Source: Allostella sp. ATCC 35155
Lineage (GTDB): Bacteria; Pseudomonadota; Alphaproteobacteria; ATCC43930; Allostellaceae
DNA: 64,000 nt
NCBI GenBank assembly: GCA_006738865.1
Contig: AP019701.1
Location: forward strand, 5,095,974-5,159,973
Reading direction: 5' to 3'
This document shows, piece by piece, positions 55,848 through 63,666 of this stretch; within the stretch, counting starts at the first letter, position 1, and each line of letters starts with the position of its first letter. The notes under the pieces are model-generated. The model ran no database searches, was not told the origin of the DNA, and saw nothing but the letters and a program-made list of their open reading frames with translations. Both the position numbers and the translations under genes were made by a program.

Positions 55848-57442
55848 CCCAGGCTCCGCTCCTCTCGGTCACCGACCTTTCGGTGACCGCCGGCGACCGC
55901 GCGGTCGTCGACCGGGTGTCCTTCTCGCTGCAGCCGGGCGAGATCATGGCGCTGGTCGGCGAATCCGGCAGCGGCAAGACGATGGCGGCGCGCTCCGTGC
56001 TCGACCTGCTGCCGCCCGGCGTCCGGCGCAGCGGCGGCCGCATCGTCTTCGACGGCCAGGATCTGTCGGCCATGACGCCGGCGCAGATGCGCGCCATGCG
56101 TGGCCCCGGCATCGGCATGGTGTTCCAGGAGCCGATGGTCTCGCTCAATCCCGCACTCTCGATCGGCGCCCAGCTCGCCGAGGGGCTGGAACTGCACCGC
56201 CGGCTGCCCAGGGACGAGGTGCTGCGGCTCTGCCGCCAGATGCTGGCACGGGTCCAGATCAACGACCCCGACCGGTGCCTCGCCGCCTTTCCGCACGAAT
56301 TCTCGGGCGGCATGCGGCAGCGGATCATGCTGGCGGCCGTCATGCTGCTGCAGCCCAAGCTGCTGCTCGCCGACGAGCCGACGACGGCGCTCGACACGCT
56401 GACCCAGCGCGAGGTGCTCGACCTCATGGTCGAGCTGACGCGCGACAACGGCACCGCCGTCATCCTCATCACCCACAATCTCGGTCTGGTCGGGCGCTAC
56501 GCCGCGAATGCCGTCGTCATGGAACAGGGCAAGGTCGTCGAGGCGGGTCCGTCGCGCGACATCCTGCTGCGCCCGCAGCAGCCCTACACCCAGACGCTGG
56601 TCGGCGCGCTGCCGCGCCGCGGCCCCGCCCGCCCCGTGCCGGCGGATGCGAAGCCCATCGTCTCGGTCCGCGATCTCGAGGTCGTGTTCCCCGGCCGCAA
56701 GCGCATGTTCCGGCCGTCCCATCCGGTGCATGCCGTCAAGGGCGTCAGCCTCGATGTCCGGCCGGGCGAGGTGCTGGCCGTCGTCGGCGGCAGCGGCTCG
56801 GGCAAGACGACGCTCGGCCGTGCCATCCTCGGCCTGGTGCCGGCCCGCGCTGGACATATCCAGTTTGCCGGCACCGATATCGCGGCCAGCGACCGGGCGG
56901 CGATGCGGCGCTTCCGCCTCGCCTGCCAGCTCGTCTTCCAGGACCCCTACTCCTCGCTCGATCCGCGGATGCGCGTCGGTCCGATCGTGGCCGAGCCGCT
57001 GCGCCATGCCGAGGACATGGATCGCCGGGCCAGGGAGGCCCGCGTCGCCGAGGTGTTGGAGGAGGTCGGCCTCGCCGGCTTCGCCGACCGGCACCCGCAT
57101 GCGCTCTCGGGCGGGCAGCGCCAGCGCGTCGCCATCGCCCGCGCGCTGGTTCGGCGCCCCGCCTTCGTCGTCGCCGACGAACCTGTATCCGCCCTCGACA
57201 TGACCATCCAGCAGCAGGTGCTGACGCTGTTGCAGCGGCTGCAGGAGCAGCATGGCTTCGCCTGCCTCTTCATCTCGCACGATCTGGCCGCAGTGGCCCA
57301 GATCGCCGACCGGGTCGCGGTGATGGAACAGGGGCTGGTGGTGGAGACCGGCACCCGCGACGCGATCTTCGACAACCCGCAGCACGCCTACACGCGCGCA
57401 CTCCTCGAAGCCTCGCCCAGGATCGAAGACCTGGCCGCATGA
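55844..57442 (+). CDS. Fused double ATP-binding protein (DppD-DppF type) of the ABC transporter
   Basis: A 532-residue protein with two complete ATPase modules in tandem. Domain 1 has ALVGESGSGKTMAARS, FSGGMRQRIMLA and LLADEPTTALD. Domain 2 (from about 270) has AVVGGSGSGKTTLGRAI, LSGGQRQRVAIA and VVADEPVSALD. Each is followed by the C-terminal oligopeptide-type tail (PYTQTLVGALP; HAYTRALLEASP). Most peptide ABC systems encode these as separate proteins; fused forms (YejF/GsiA-like) are known. Both signature motifs look intact, so both sites should hydrolyse ATP. Confidence 0.93.
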   Translation: MTQAPLLSVTDLSVTAGDRAVVDRVSFSLQPGEIMALVGESGSGKTMAARSVLDLLPPGVRRSGGRIVFDGQDLSAMTPAQMRAMRGPGIGMVFQEPMVSLNPALSIGAQLAEGLELHRRLPRDEVLRLCRQMLARVQINDPDRCLAAFPHEFSGGMRQRIMLAAVMLLQPKLLLADEPTTALDTLTQREVLDLMVELTRDNGTAVILITHNLGLVGRYAANAVVMEQGKVVEAGPSRDILLRPQQPYTQTLVGALPRRGPARPVPADAKPIVSVRDLEVVFPGRKRMFRPSHPVHAVKGVSLDVRPGEVLAVVGGSGSGKTTLGRAILGLVPARAGHIQFAGTDIAASDRAAMRRFRLACQLVFQDPYSSLDPRMRVGPIVAEPLRHAEDMDRRAREARVAEVLEEVGLAGFADRHPHALSGGQRQRVAIARALVRRPAFVVADEPVSALDMTIQQQVLTLLQRLQEQHGFACLFISHDLAAVAQIADRVAVMEQGLVVETGTRDAIFDNPQHAYTRALLEASPRIEDLAA

Positions 57443-58065
57443 AGCGCCCCGCCGCTTCCGGCCCGTCCGATCCGGCGCATCGCCCGCCGGAGGGGCGGTT
57501 GGAGGCGGCGATCGGCCGGGCGGTCCGCGGCCTGCGGCAGCGCCATGGGCTCACCGTCGCCGCGCTCGCGGCGCGCGCCGGCCTCTCGGTCGGGATGTTG
57601 TCGAAGATCGAGAACGGCCGCACCTCGCCCTCGCTCGCCACCATCCAGCGGCTGGCCGAGGCGCTGGCGGTGCCCGTCACCGCCTTCCTGCGCTCCTTCG
57701 AGGAGCAGCGCGACGCCGTCTTCGTTCCGGCCGGCCAGGGGCTCGCGATCGAACGCCGCGGCACTCGTGCCGGCCACCAGTACCAGCTCCTCGGGCACGG
57801 CATCGGCAAGCGCATCGCCGTCGAACCCTACCTGATCACGCTGACCGAACAGTCGGACGTCTTCCCCGTCTTCCAGCATGCCGGGCAGGAATTCATCCAC
57901 ATCCTGGCGGGCGAGGTCGTCTACCGCCACGGCGCCAAGGCATGGCTGATGCGCCCCGGCGACTCCCTCCTCTTCGATGCCGACGCCCCGCACGGGCCGG
58001 AGGAACTGCGCCGCCTGCCGATCCGGTTCCTGTCGGTGATCGTGTCGGAGCGGGAGGAGCGGTAG
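57439..58065 (+). CDS. XRE family regulator with cupin domain
   Basis: A 208-residue transcription factor. The helix-turn-helix is at about 27-80 (VRGLRQRHGLTVAALAARAGLSVGMLSKIENGRTSPSLATIQRLAEAL). A cupin domain follows (about 120-200) with FQHAGQEFIHILAGEVVYRHGAKAWLMRPGDSLLFDADAPHGP, including metal-type histidines. XRE-cupin proteins of this kind usually control amine or amino-acid catabolic operons and sense the substrate through the cupin. It overlaps the ATPase stop (ATGA) and lies just before a palindrome upstream of glxB. Confidence 0.92.
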   Translation: MKRPAASGPSDPAHRPPEGRLEAAIGRAVRGLRQRHGLTVAALAARAGLSVGMLSKIENGRTSPSLATIQRLAEALAVPVTAFLRSFEEQRDAVFVPAGQGLAIERRGTRAGHQYQLLGHGIGKRIAVEPYLITLTEQSDVFPVFQHAGQEFIHILAGEVVYRHGAKAWLMRPGDSLLFDADAPHGPEELRRLPIRFLSVIVSEREER

Positions 58066-58072
58066 GCCGCGA

Positions 58073-58087
58073 TTTCCTGTAAGGAAA
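58073..58087. promoter_or_regulatory. Palindrome between the XRE-cupin gene and glxB, candidate operator
   Basis: TTTCCTGTAAGGAAA is a perfect inverted repeat of two 6-bp arms around GTA. It starts 7 nt after the regulator gene and ends 15 nt before the -35 of the candidate glxB promoter. The adjacent XRE-cupin regulator is the obvious candidate ligand. Confidence 0.55.
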
Positions 58088-58102
58088 CTTCGTTGCTTTC
58101 GA

Positions 58103-58132
58103 TTGCGGTGTCGCCGCTAGCGCTCCTAGAAT
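58103..58132 (+). promoter_or_regulatory. Candidate glxB promoter placing the transcript start at the AUG
   Basis: TTGCGG (58103-58108) and TAGAAT (58127-58132) are 18 nt apart. The -10 matches five of six consensus bases and ends 7 nt before the glxB ATG, so transcription should begin at or within a base of the start codon. There is no Shine-Dalgarno before that ATG. Confidence 0.45.
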
Positions 58133-58139
58133 CCCCGCC

Positions 58140-59039
58140 ATGTGCGGAATCGTCGGACTGTTCCTGAAGAATGCGGCGCTGCGGCCCGACCTGGGGCGGC
58201 ACCTATCGCGGATGCTGGTGGAGATGGGCGACCGCGGGCCGGACAGCGCCGGCTTCGCCGTCTATCGCCGGCCGGCGGCGGAGGGTGCCGTGAAGATCAC
58301 CCTCTTTCATCCCGATCCGGCCTTCCACTGGGAGGCGCTGGCGACGGCCTTCGGGCTGGCGCTCGACGCGGCGACCACGGCCGCCCAGAGGGGCAACCAT
58401 GCGGTCCTGACCACCGCGGCGGCCGAGGCGCCGGCGCGCGCATGGCTCGCCCGCCAGCATCCGGAAGTCCGGGTGATGGGCTTCGGGCGCTCGATCGAGG
58501 TCTTCAAGGACATGGGCGGGCCGGAGGCGGTCGCCCGGCGCTTCGATCTCGCCGGCATGGACGGGACGCACGCGCTCGGCCACACCCGCATGGCGACCGA
58601 GAGCGCGGTCACGACCGAGCATTCCCACCCCTTCGCGGTCGGGTCGGAACTCTGCCTCGTCCACAACGGCTCGCTCTCGAACCACAACCGGCTGCGGCGC
58701 AACCTGGCGCGGGCCGGCATCCGCTTCGACACCGACAACGACAGCGAGGTCGCCGCCGGCTACTTCGCCCATCGCCTGCAGCAGGGCGACAGCCTCGCCG
58801 ATGCGATGCGCGCCGGCCTCGACGACCTCGACGGCTTCTACACCTTCGCGGTCGGCACCCGGGAGGGGTTCGCGGTGCTGCGCGATCCCGTCGCCTGCAA
58901 ACCCGCCATCCTGGCCGAGACCGACGACTGGGTCGCCATGGGGTCGGAGTGGAAGGCGATCGCCCCGCTGCCCGGCGCCGATCGCGCGAAGGTCTGGGAG
59001 CCGGAGCCGGCCACCGTCTATGCCTGGGGTCGCGCGTGA
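58140..59039 (+). CDS. glxB: Class II glutamine amidotransferase, GlxB/MgsA type
   Basis: A 299-residue N-terminal nucleophile amidotransferase. The catalytic cysteine is residue 2 (MCGIVGLF), so the start is fixed. Conserved MGDRGPDSAGFAVYR, LGHTRMATESAV and LVHNGSLSNHNRLR follow, as in the glutamine domain of GltB and PurF. The family, called GlxB in rhizobia and MgsA in methylotrophs, is one subunit of a split glutamate-synthase-like enzyme with GlxC and GlxD. The subunit hydrolyses glutamine or an N-substituted analogue. Its stop overlaps the glxC GTG. Confidence 0.9.
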   Translation: MCGIVGLFLKNAALRPDLGRHLSRMLVEMGDRGPDSAGFAVYRRPAAEGAVKITLFHPDPAFHWEALATAFGLALDAATTAAQRGNHAVLTTAAAEAPARAWLARQHPEVRVMGFGRSIEVFKDMGGPEAVARRFDLAGMDGTHALGHTRMATESAVTTEHSHPFAVGSELCLVHNGSLSNHNRLRRNLARAGIRFDTDNDSEVAAGYFAHRLQQGDSLADAMRAGLDDLDGFYTFAVGTREGFAVLRDPVACKPAILAETDDWVAMGSEWKAIAPLPGADRAKVWEPEPATVYAWGRA

Positions 59040-59719
59040 TCACCGTCGATCTCGAAGAGACCAGCGTCCGCGACCTCAACCAGCGCCTGCACGACCTGCC
59101 GGGCGATACCAACGAACGCACCTGGACCGTCGTCAATCCCGGCGGTCGCCATGCGCTGCTGGCGGGGCTGACCCTGCCGCTCGCCGTCACCGTCCGGGGG
59201 CATGTCGGCTACTATTGTGCGGGCATGAACGAGGCGGCGGATGTCGTCATCGACGGCCATGCCGGCGTCGGCGTCGCCGAGAACATCATGTCGGGCAGCG
59301 TGCGCGTGCGCGGCAACGCCTCCCAGGCGGCCGCAGCCTCCGGCCATGGCGGGCTCGTCGTCATCGAAGGTGACGCGTCGGCCCGCTGCGGCATTTCCAT
59401 GAAGGGCGTCGACATCGTCGTCGGCGGGTCGGTCGGCCACATGAGCGCCTTCATGGCCCAGGCCGGGCGGCTGGTCGTCTGCGGTGATGCCGGGGGCGAC
59501 CTCGGCGATTCGCTGTACGAGGCAGTCATCTATGTCCAGGGGACGGTCGCGAGCCTCGGCGCGGACTGCGAGGAGCAGCCGATGGCCGACGCCGACCGCG
59601 CTGCCGTCGCCGAGCTGCTGGCCCGTGCGGGCATCGCCGGCGACCCGGCGCGCTTCCGCCGCTACGGCTCCGCCCGGCAGCTCTATCATTTCCACGTCGA
59701 CCACGCCGACGCCTACTGA
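59036..59719 (+). CDS. glxC: GXGXG-domain protein, GlxC/MgsB type
   Basis: A 227-residue beta-helix protein corresponding to the C-terminal GXGXG domain of GltB. The repeats are visible as glycine-spaced turns: VRGHVGYYCAGMNEAADVVIDGHAGVGVAENIMSG, VRVRGNASQAAAASGHGGLVVIEGDASARCGISMKG, and VVGGSVGHMSAFMAQAGRLVVCGDAGGDLGDSLYEAVIYV. It is structural within the enzyme complex. The GTG start overlaps the glxB stop. The tail ARQLYHFHVDHADAY is usual in this family. Confidence 0.9.
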   Translation: MITVDLEETSVRDLNQRLHDLPGDTNERTWTVVNPGGRHALLAGLTLPLAVTVRGHVGYYCAGMNEAADVVIDGHAGVGVAENIMSGSVRVRGNASQAAAASGHGGLVVIEGDASARCGISMKGVDIVVGGSVGHMSAFMAQAGRLVVCGDAGGDLGDSLYEAVIYVQGTVASLGADCEEQPMADADRAAVAELLARAGIAGDPARFRRYGSARQLYHFHVDHADAY

Positions 59720-59729
59720 GATAGCCCCC

Positions 59730-61043
59730 ATGGACGGCAACGCTCCCATTCGCCGCTCGGCCAGCTTTCCGCCCGAGACGATCCACGAGATCCAGCGCGC
59801 CGCGGCCGAGGGCATCTACGAAATCCGTGGCTTCGGCGCCAAGCGGCGCCTGCCGACCTTCGACGACCTCGTCCTGCTCGGCGCCTCGATCTCGCGCTAT
59901 CCGCTGGAGGGCTATCGCGAGAAGTGCGCGACCGACGTCGTGATCGGCGCGCGCTTCGCCAAGAAGCCGCTGCACCTCAAGATCCCGATCACCATCGCCG
60001 GCATGAGCTTCGGCGCCCTGTCGGCGACGGCCAAGACGGCCCTCGGCCGTGCCGCGACGATGATGGGCACGACGACGACGACCGGCGACGGCGGCATGAC
60101 CGACGAGGAGCGGGAGGCGTCGAGCCTGCTCGTCTACCAGGTGCTGCCCTCGCGCTACGGGCTCAATCCCCGCGACCTGCGCCGGGCGGACGCGATCGAG
60201 GTGGTGGTCGGCCAGGGCGCCAAGCCCGGCGGCGGCGGCATGCTGCTTGGCCAGAAGATCACGCCCCGCATCGCCGCGATGCGGGCGCTGCCGGCCGGCA
60301 TCGACCAGCGCTCGGCCTGCCGCCACCCGGACTGGACCGGGCCCGACGACCTCGCGATCAAGATCCAGGAGCTGCGCGAGATCACCGACTGGCAGAAGCC
60401 GATCTACGTCAAGGTCGCCGCCGCCCGGCCGCGCTACGACGTGCAGCTCTCGGTCAAGTCGGGCGCCGACGCCATCGTGCTCGACGGCATGCAGGGCGGC
60501 ACCGGCGCGACCCAGGACGTTTTCATCGAGAATGTCGGCATCCCGACCCTGCCGGCGCTGCGCGAGGCGGTCGAGGCGCTGCAGGAGCTCGACATGCACC
60601 GCAAGGTGCCGCTGATCATCTCGGGCGGCATCCGTTCGGGTGCCGACGTCGCCAAGGCGCTGGCCATGGGCGCGGACGCCGTCTCGATCGGTACCGCAGC
60701 CCTGATCGCGCTCGACTGCAACCGGCCGATCCATGTCGCCGACTATGCCGCGCTCGGCACCGCGCCCGGCGCCTGCCACCATTGCCAGACCGGCCGCTGC
60801 CCCGTCGGGATCGCGACCCAGGATCCGGCGCTCGAGTCGCGGCTCGACGTCGATGCGGCGGCGCGTCGGGTGCGCAACTACCTCTCGACCATGGTGCTGG
60901 AGGCGCAGACACTGGCGCGCGCCTGCGGCAAGTCGCACCTGCACAATCTCGAGCCGGAGGATCTGGCCGCGCTGACGGTCGAGGCGGCGGCGATGGCGGG
61001 GGTGCCGCTCGCCGGCACCGGCTGGATACCCGGCCGGTACTAG
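59730..61043 (+). CDS. glxD: FMN-binding glutamate synthase-like protein, GlxD/MgsC type
   Basis: A 437-residue protein matching the central and FMN domains of GltB. FMN/substrate regions include PITIAGMSFGALSATAKTALGRA, GQGAKPGGGGMLLGQKI, IVLDGMQGGTGATQDVF and ISGGIRSGADVAKALAMGADAVSIGTAAL. A cysteine cluster CHHCQTGRCPVGI fits the [3Fe-4S] site. With GlxB and GlxC it should form a heteromer that makes N-substituted glutamate (N-methylglutamate synthase in methylotrophs) or a related product. It is ten nt after glxC. Confidence 0.92.
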   Translation: MDGNAPIRRSASFPPETIHEIQRAAAEGIYEIRGFGAKRRLPTFDDLVLLGASISRYPLEGYREKCATDVVIGARFAKKPLHLKIPITIAGMSFGALSATAKTALGRAATMMGTTTTTGDGGMTDEEREASSLLVYQVLPSRYGLNPRDLRRADAIEVVVGQGAKPGGGGMLLGQKITPRIAAMRALPAGIDQRSACRHPDWTGPDDLAIKIQELREITDWQKPIYVKVAAARPRYDVQLSVKSGADAIVLDGMQGGTGATQDVFIENVGIPTLPALREAVEALQELDMHRKVPLIISGGIRSGADVAKALAMGADAVSIGTAALIALDCNRPIHVADYAALGTAPGACHHCQTGRCPVGIATQDPALESRLDVDAAARRVRNYLSTMVLEAQTLARACGKSHLHNLEPEDLAALTVEAAAMAGVPLAGTGWIPGRY

Positions 61044-61105
61044 GCTGGCACGGCCATCGCATCCGGCAGGCGGTCACATCAATCTGGACAGGGGGGGGGC
61101 GAGTG

Positions 61106-62440
61106 ATGGCGAAGGGGGCGAAGACGGTCAAGGCGGCGGACGATCTGGTGGCGATCGCACGGGAGCGCGGCATCGCCTATTTCCTCATCGCCTATGTCGA
61201 CCTCTTCGGCGCCACCCGGGCCAAGCTCGTTCCGGCCGCAGCCATCGGCGGGATGCAGAAGGCGGGTGCGGGGTTTGCCGGCTTCGCCACCCATCTCGAC
61301 CTGACGCCGGCCGATGCCGACATGTTCGCCGTGCCCGATCCTGCCAGCCTGATGGTCCTGCCCTGGAAGCGGGACGTGGCATGGCTCGCCGCCGACCTCT
61401 GGATGAACGGCCAGCCTCTGGCGCAGGCGCCGCGGGTCATCCTGAAGCGGAAGCTCGCCGAGGCGGCGGCGGCCGGCTATCGGATGCGCACCGGTGTCGA
61501 GTGCGAGTTCTTCCTCCTCTCGCCCGACGGCAGCGCCGTCGGCGATGCCGGCGATACGGCCGACAAGCCCTGCTACGACCAGCAGGCGCTGATGCGCCGC
61601 TTCGACGTCATTCGCGCGATCTGCGACGGCATGCAGGAGCTGGGCTGGGGGCCCTACCAGAACGACCACGAGGACGCGAACGGCCAGTTCGAGATGAACT
61701 GGGAGTATGACGACGCGCTGCTGACGGCCGACCGCCACGTCTTCTTCAAGTTCATGGCGCGCTCGCTGGCCGAGGCGCACGGGCTGCGCGCGACCTTCAT
61801 GCCGAAGCCCTTCGCCCATCTGACGGGTTCGGGCTGCCATGCCCATGTCTCGCTGTGGGATCCCACCGGCCGCCGCAACCTCTTCGAGGACGCTGGTGGG
61901 GAACTCGGCCTCTCCGGGCTTGCCTATCATTTCCTCGCCGGCGTGCTGCATCACGCGTCCGACCTCTGCGCCCTCTTCGCTCCGACCGTGAACAGCTACA
62001 AGCGGCTCAACGCGCCGGCCACGCGCTCGGGCGCCACCTGGTCGCCCAACACCATCACCTACGGCGGCAACAACCGCACCCACATGGTGCGCATTCCCGA
62101 GGCCGGGCGGTTCGAGCTGCGGCTGATGGATGCCGCCGTCAATCCCTATCTCGGGCAGGCGGCGATCCTGGCGGCCGGCCTCGACGGCATCGCCCAGTCC
62201 CGCGACCCGGGCCGGCGGCTCGACATCGACATGTATCGCGACGGCCACAAGGTGAAGGGCGCGCGCCGGCTGCCGCTCTACCTGCTGGACGCGATCCGCC
62301 TCTTCGAGAAGAGCGGCTTCGCCCGGACCGTCTTCGGGGCGGACGTGGTCGCAAGCTATGCGCGCCTGAAGATGGCGGAGTGGGACGAGTTTGCGCGCTC
62401 GATCTCGGAATGGGAGCGCCGCACGACGCTCGACGTCTGA
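61106..62440 (+). CDS. glnT: Type III glutamine synthetase-like / gamma-glutamylmethylamide synthetase-like ligase
   Basis: A 444-residue glutamine synthetase fold. YFLIAYVDLFGATRAKLVPAAAI and FAGFATHLDLTPADADMFAVPD form the N-terminal beta-grasp; metal and ATP motifs are VECEFFLLS, PYQNDHEDANGQFEMNWEY, and PKPFAHLTGSGCHAHVS. This is the GlnT/GmaS subgroup, linked to glxBCD, that ligates ammonia or methylamine (or another amine) to glutamate. Which amine is used cannot be read here. The start is directly preceded by a run of nine G (61091-61099). Confidence 0.88.
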   Translation: MAKGAKTVKAADDLVAIARERGIAYFLIAYVDLFGATRAKLVPAAAIGGMQKAGAGFAGFATHLDLTPADADMFAVPDPASLMVLPWKRDVAWLAADLWMNGQPLAQAPRVILKRKLAEAAAAGYRMRTGVECEFFLLSPDGSAVGDAGDTADKPCYDQQALMRRFDVIRAICDGMQELGWGPYQNDHEDANGQFEMNWEYDDALLTADRHVFFKFMARSLAEAHGLRATFMPKPFAHLTGSGCHAHVSLWDPTGRRNLFEDAGGELGLSGLAYHFLAGVLHHASDLCALFAPTVNSYKRLNAPATRSGATWSPNTITYGGNNRTHMVRIPEAGRFELRLMDAAVNPYLGQAAILAAGLDGIAQSRDPGRRLDIDMYRDGHKVKGARRLPLYLLDAIRLFEKSGFARTVFGADVVASYARLKMAEWDEFARSISEWERRTTLDV

Positions 62441-62563
62441 TCGACTGGCCGGCCGGCCCGAAGATTGCTTCATTCGGTCGCGCGATTGCCCGATGACAGG
62501 CGCCCGGCGGCATGATTGACTCCGCCCCCGGTGCGCCCTGGGGCGCAGTCGGAGGTTGCAGCG

Positions 62564-63634
62564 ATGGCAGAAACGGCACGGCAGCCGATTGGCGGCCCGG
62601 TGGCTTGGTACGGCAAGGATCTGGCGGCGTCGAACGCGTGGGTCCGCCACTGGTCGGATGACCAGATCGCGACCCTGGAGACCGCGCTCGCCGCGATCGA
62701 TCGTGCCGGCATCCCGACGCTTTCGATCCGGCGCGAGGATTTCCCGCTCCCCGGCTTCGAGCCGCTGATCGCCGATCTGCAGCACGAGCTGGAAGACGGC
62801 ATCGGCGCTGTCCGCATCTCCGGCCTTCCGGTCGCGCGCTATTCGCTCGACGACATGCGCCGCATCTTCTGGGGCTTCGGGACGCATGTCGGCACGCTCC
62901 TCCACCAGAACGCCCGCGGCGAACTCATCGGCGAGGTCCGGGACGAGTCGGGCGACCTCGAGCGCACCTATGTCGAACCGGTCGCCGGACGCGTGAAGTC
63001 GAGCCGCGCCCGCGCCCGCTCGAACGGCCCGCTGCGCTTCCACACCGACCGCTGCGACGTCATCACGCTGCTCTGCGCCCAGAACAGCATGGCTGGCGGT
63101 ATCAGCAAGCTGGTCAGCATCGCGACCATCCACAACGAGATGCTGCGCCGCCGGCCCGACCTGCTCGAGGCCCTGTTCCAGGACTTCTATCGCTCGCGGC
63201 CCGAGGACGAGGACGGGCTGCACGGCGAGCGCTGGTTCAAGCTGCCGGTGTTCGGCATGGTCGACGGCAAGATCACCAGCCAGTACTCGCGCACCTATGT
63301 CGAGCAGGCGCAGGAATTCGCCGACGTGCCGCGGCTGACGCCCGCTCAGGTCGAGGCGATGGACCTGTTGGCCGAGATCGCCGAGGAGAACTGCCTGCAC
63401 GCCCCCTTCGTCGAGGGCGACATGCAGTTTCTCAACAACCATGTCATCTATCACGGGCGGACCGCCTACGAGGACGACCCGGCCGCCGGCAAGGCGCGCC
63501 GGCTGATGCGCCTCTGGCTGTCGGTACCGAACAGCCGCCGCCTGCCGGTCGGGTTCGAGAATCTCTGGGGTTCGACCGAACCCGGTGCCGTACGCGGCGG
63601 CGTCACCGTCCAGCGCGTTCCGGCCGCCGCCTGA
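62564..63634 (+). CDS. TauD/TfdA family Fe(II)/2-oxoglutarate dioxygenase
   Basis: A 356-residue double-stranded beta-helix oxygenase. The iron triad is visible: His160 and Asp162 in FHTDRCD, and His297 in NNHVIYHGRT; an arginine for 2-oxoglutarate follows in RLMRLWL. The pattern QNSMAGGISKLVSIATIHNEM is typical of a TauD-like subgroup near gamma-butyrobetaine and amine-directed members. GGAGG eight nt before ATG 62564 supports the start. It follows glnT by 123 nt and precedes a binding-protein gene, suggesting oxidation of the imported compound. Confidence 0.88.
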   Translation: MAETARQPIGGPVAWYGKDLAASNAWVRHWSDDQIATLETALAAIDRAGIPTLSIRREDFPLPGFEPLIADLQHELEDGIGAVRISGLPVARYSLDDMRRIFWGFGTHVGTLLHQNARGELIGEVRDESGDLERTYVEPVAGRVKSSRARARSNGPLRFHTDRCDVITLLCAQNSMAGGISKLVSIATIHNEMLRRRPDLLEALFQDFYRSRPEDEDGLHGERWFKLPVFGMVDGKITSQYSRTYVEQAQEFADVPRLTPAQVEAMDLLAEIAEENCLHAPFVEGDMQFLNNHVIYHGRTAYEDDPAAGKARRLMRLWLSVPNSRRLPVGFENLWGSTEPGAVRGGVTVQRVPAAA

Positions 63635-63666
63635 TCCCGTTTCATCTGTCGAAGAGAAGCCGCCCC

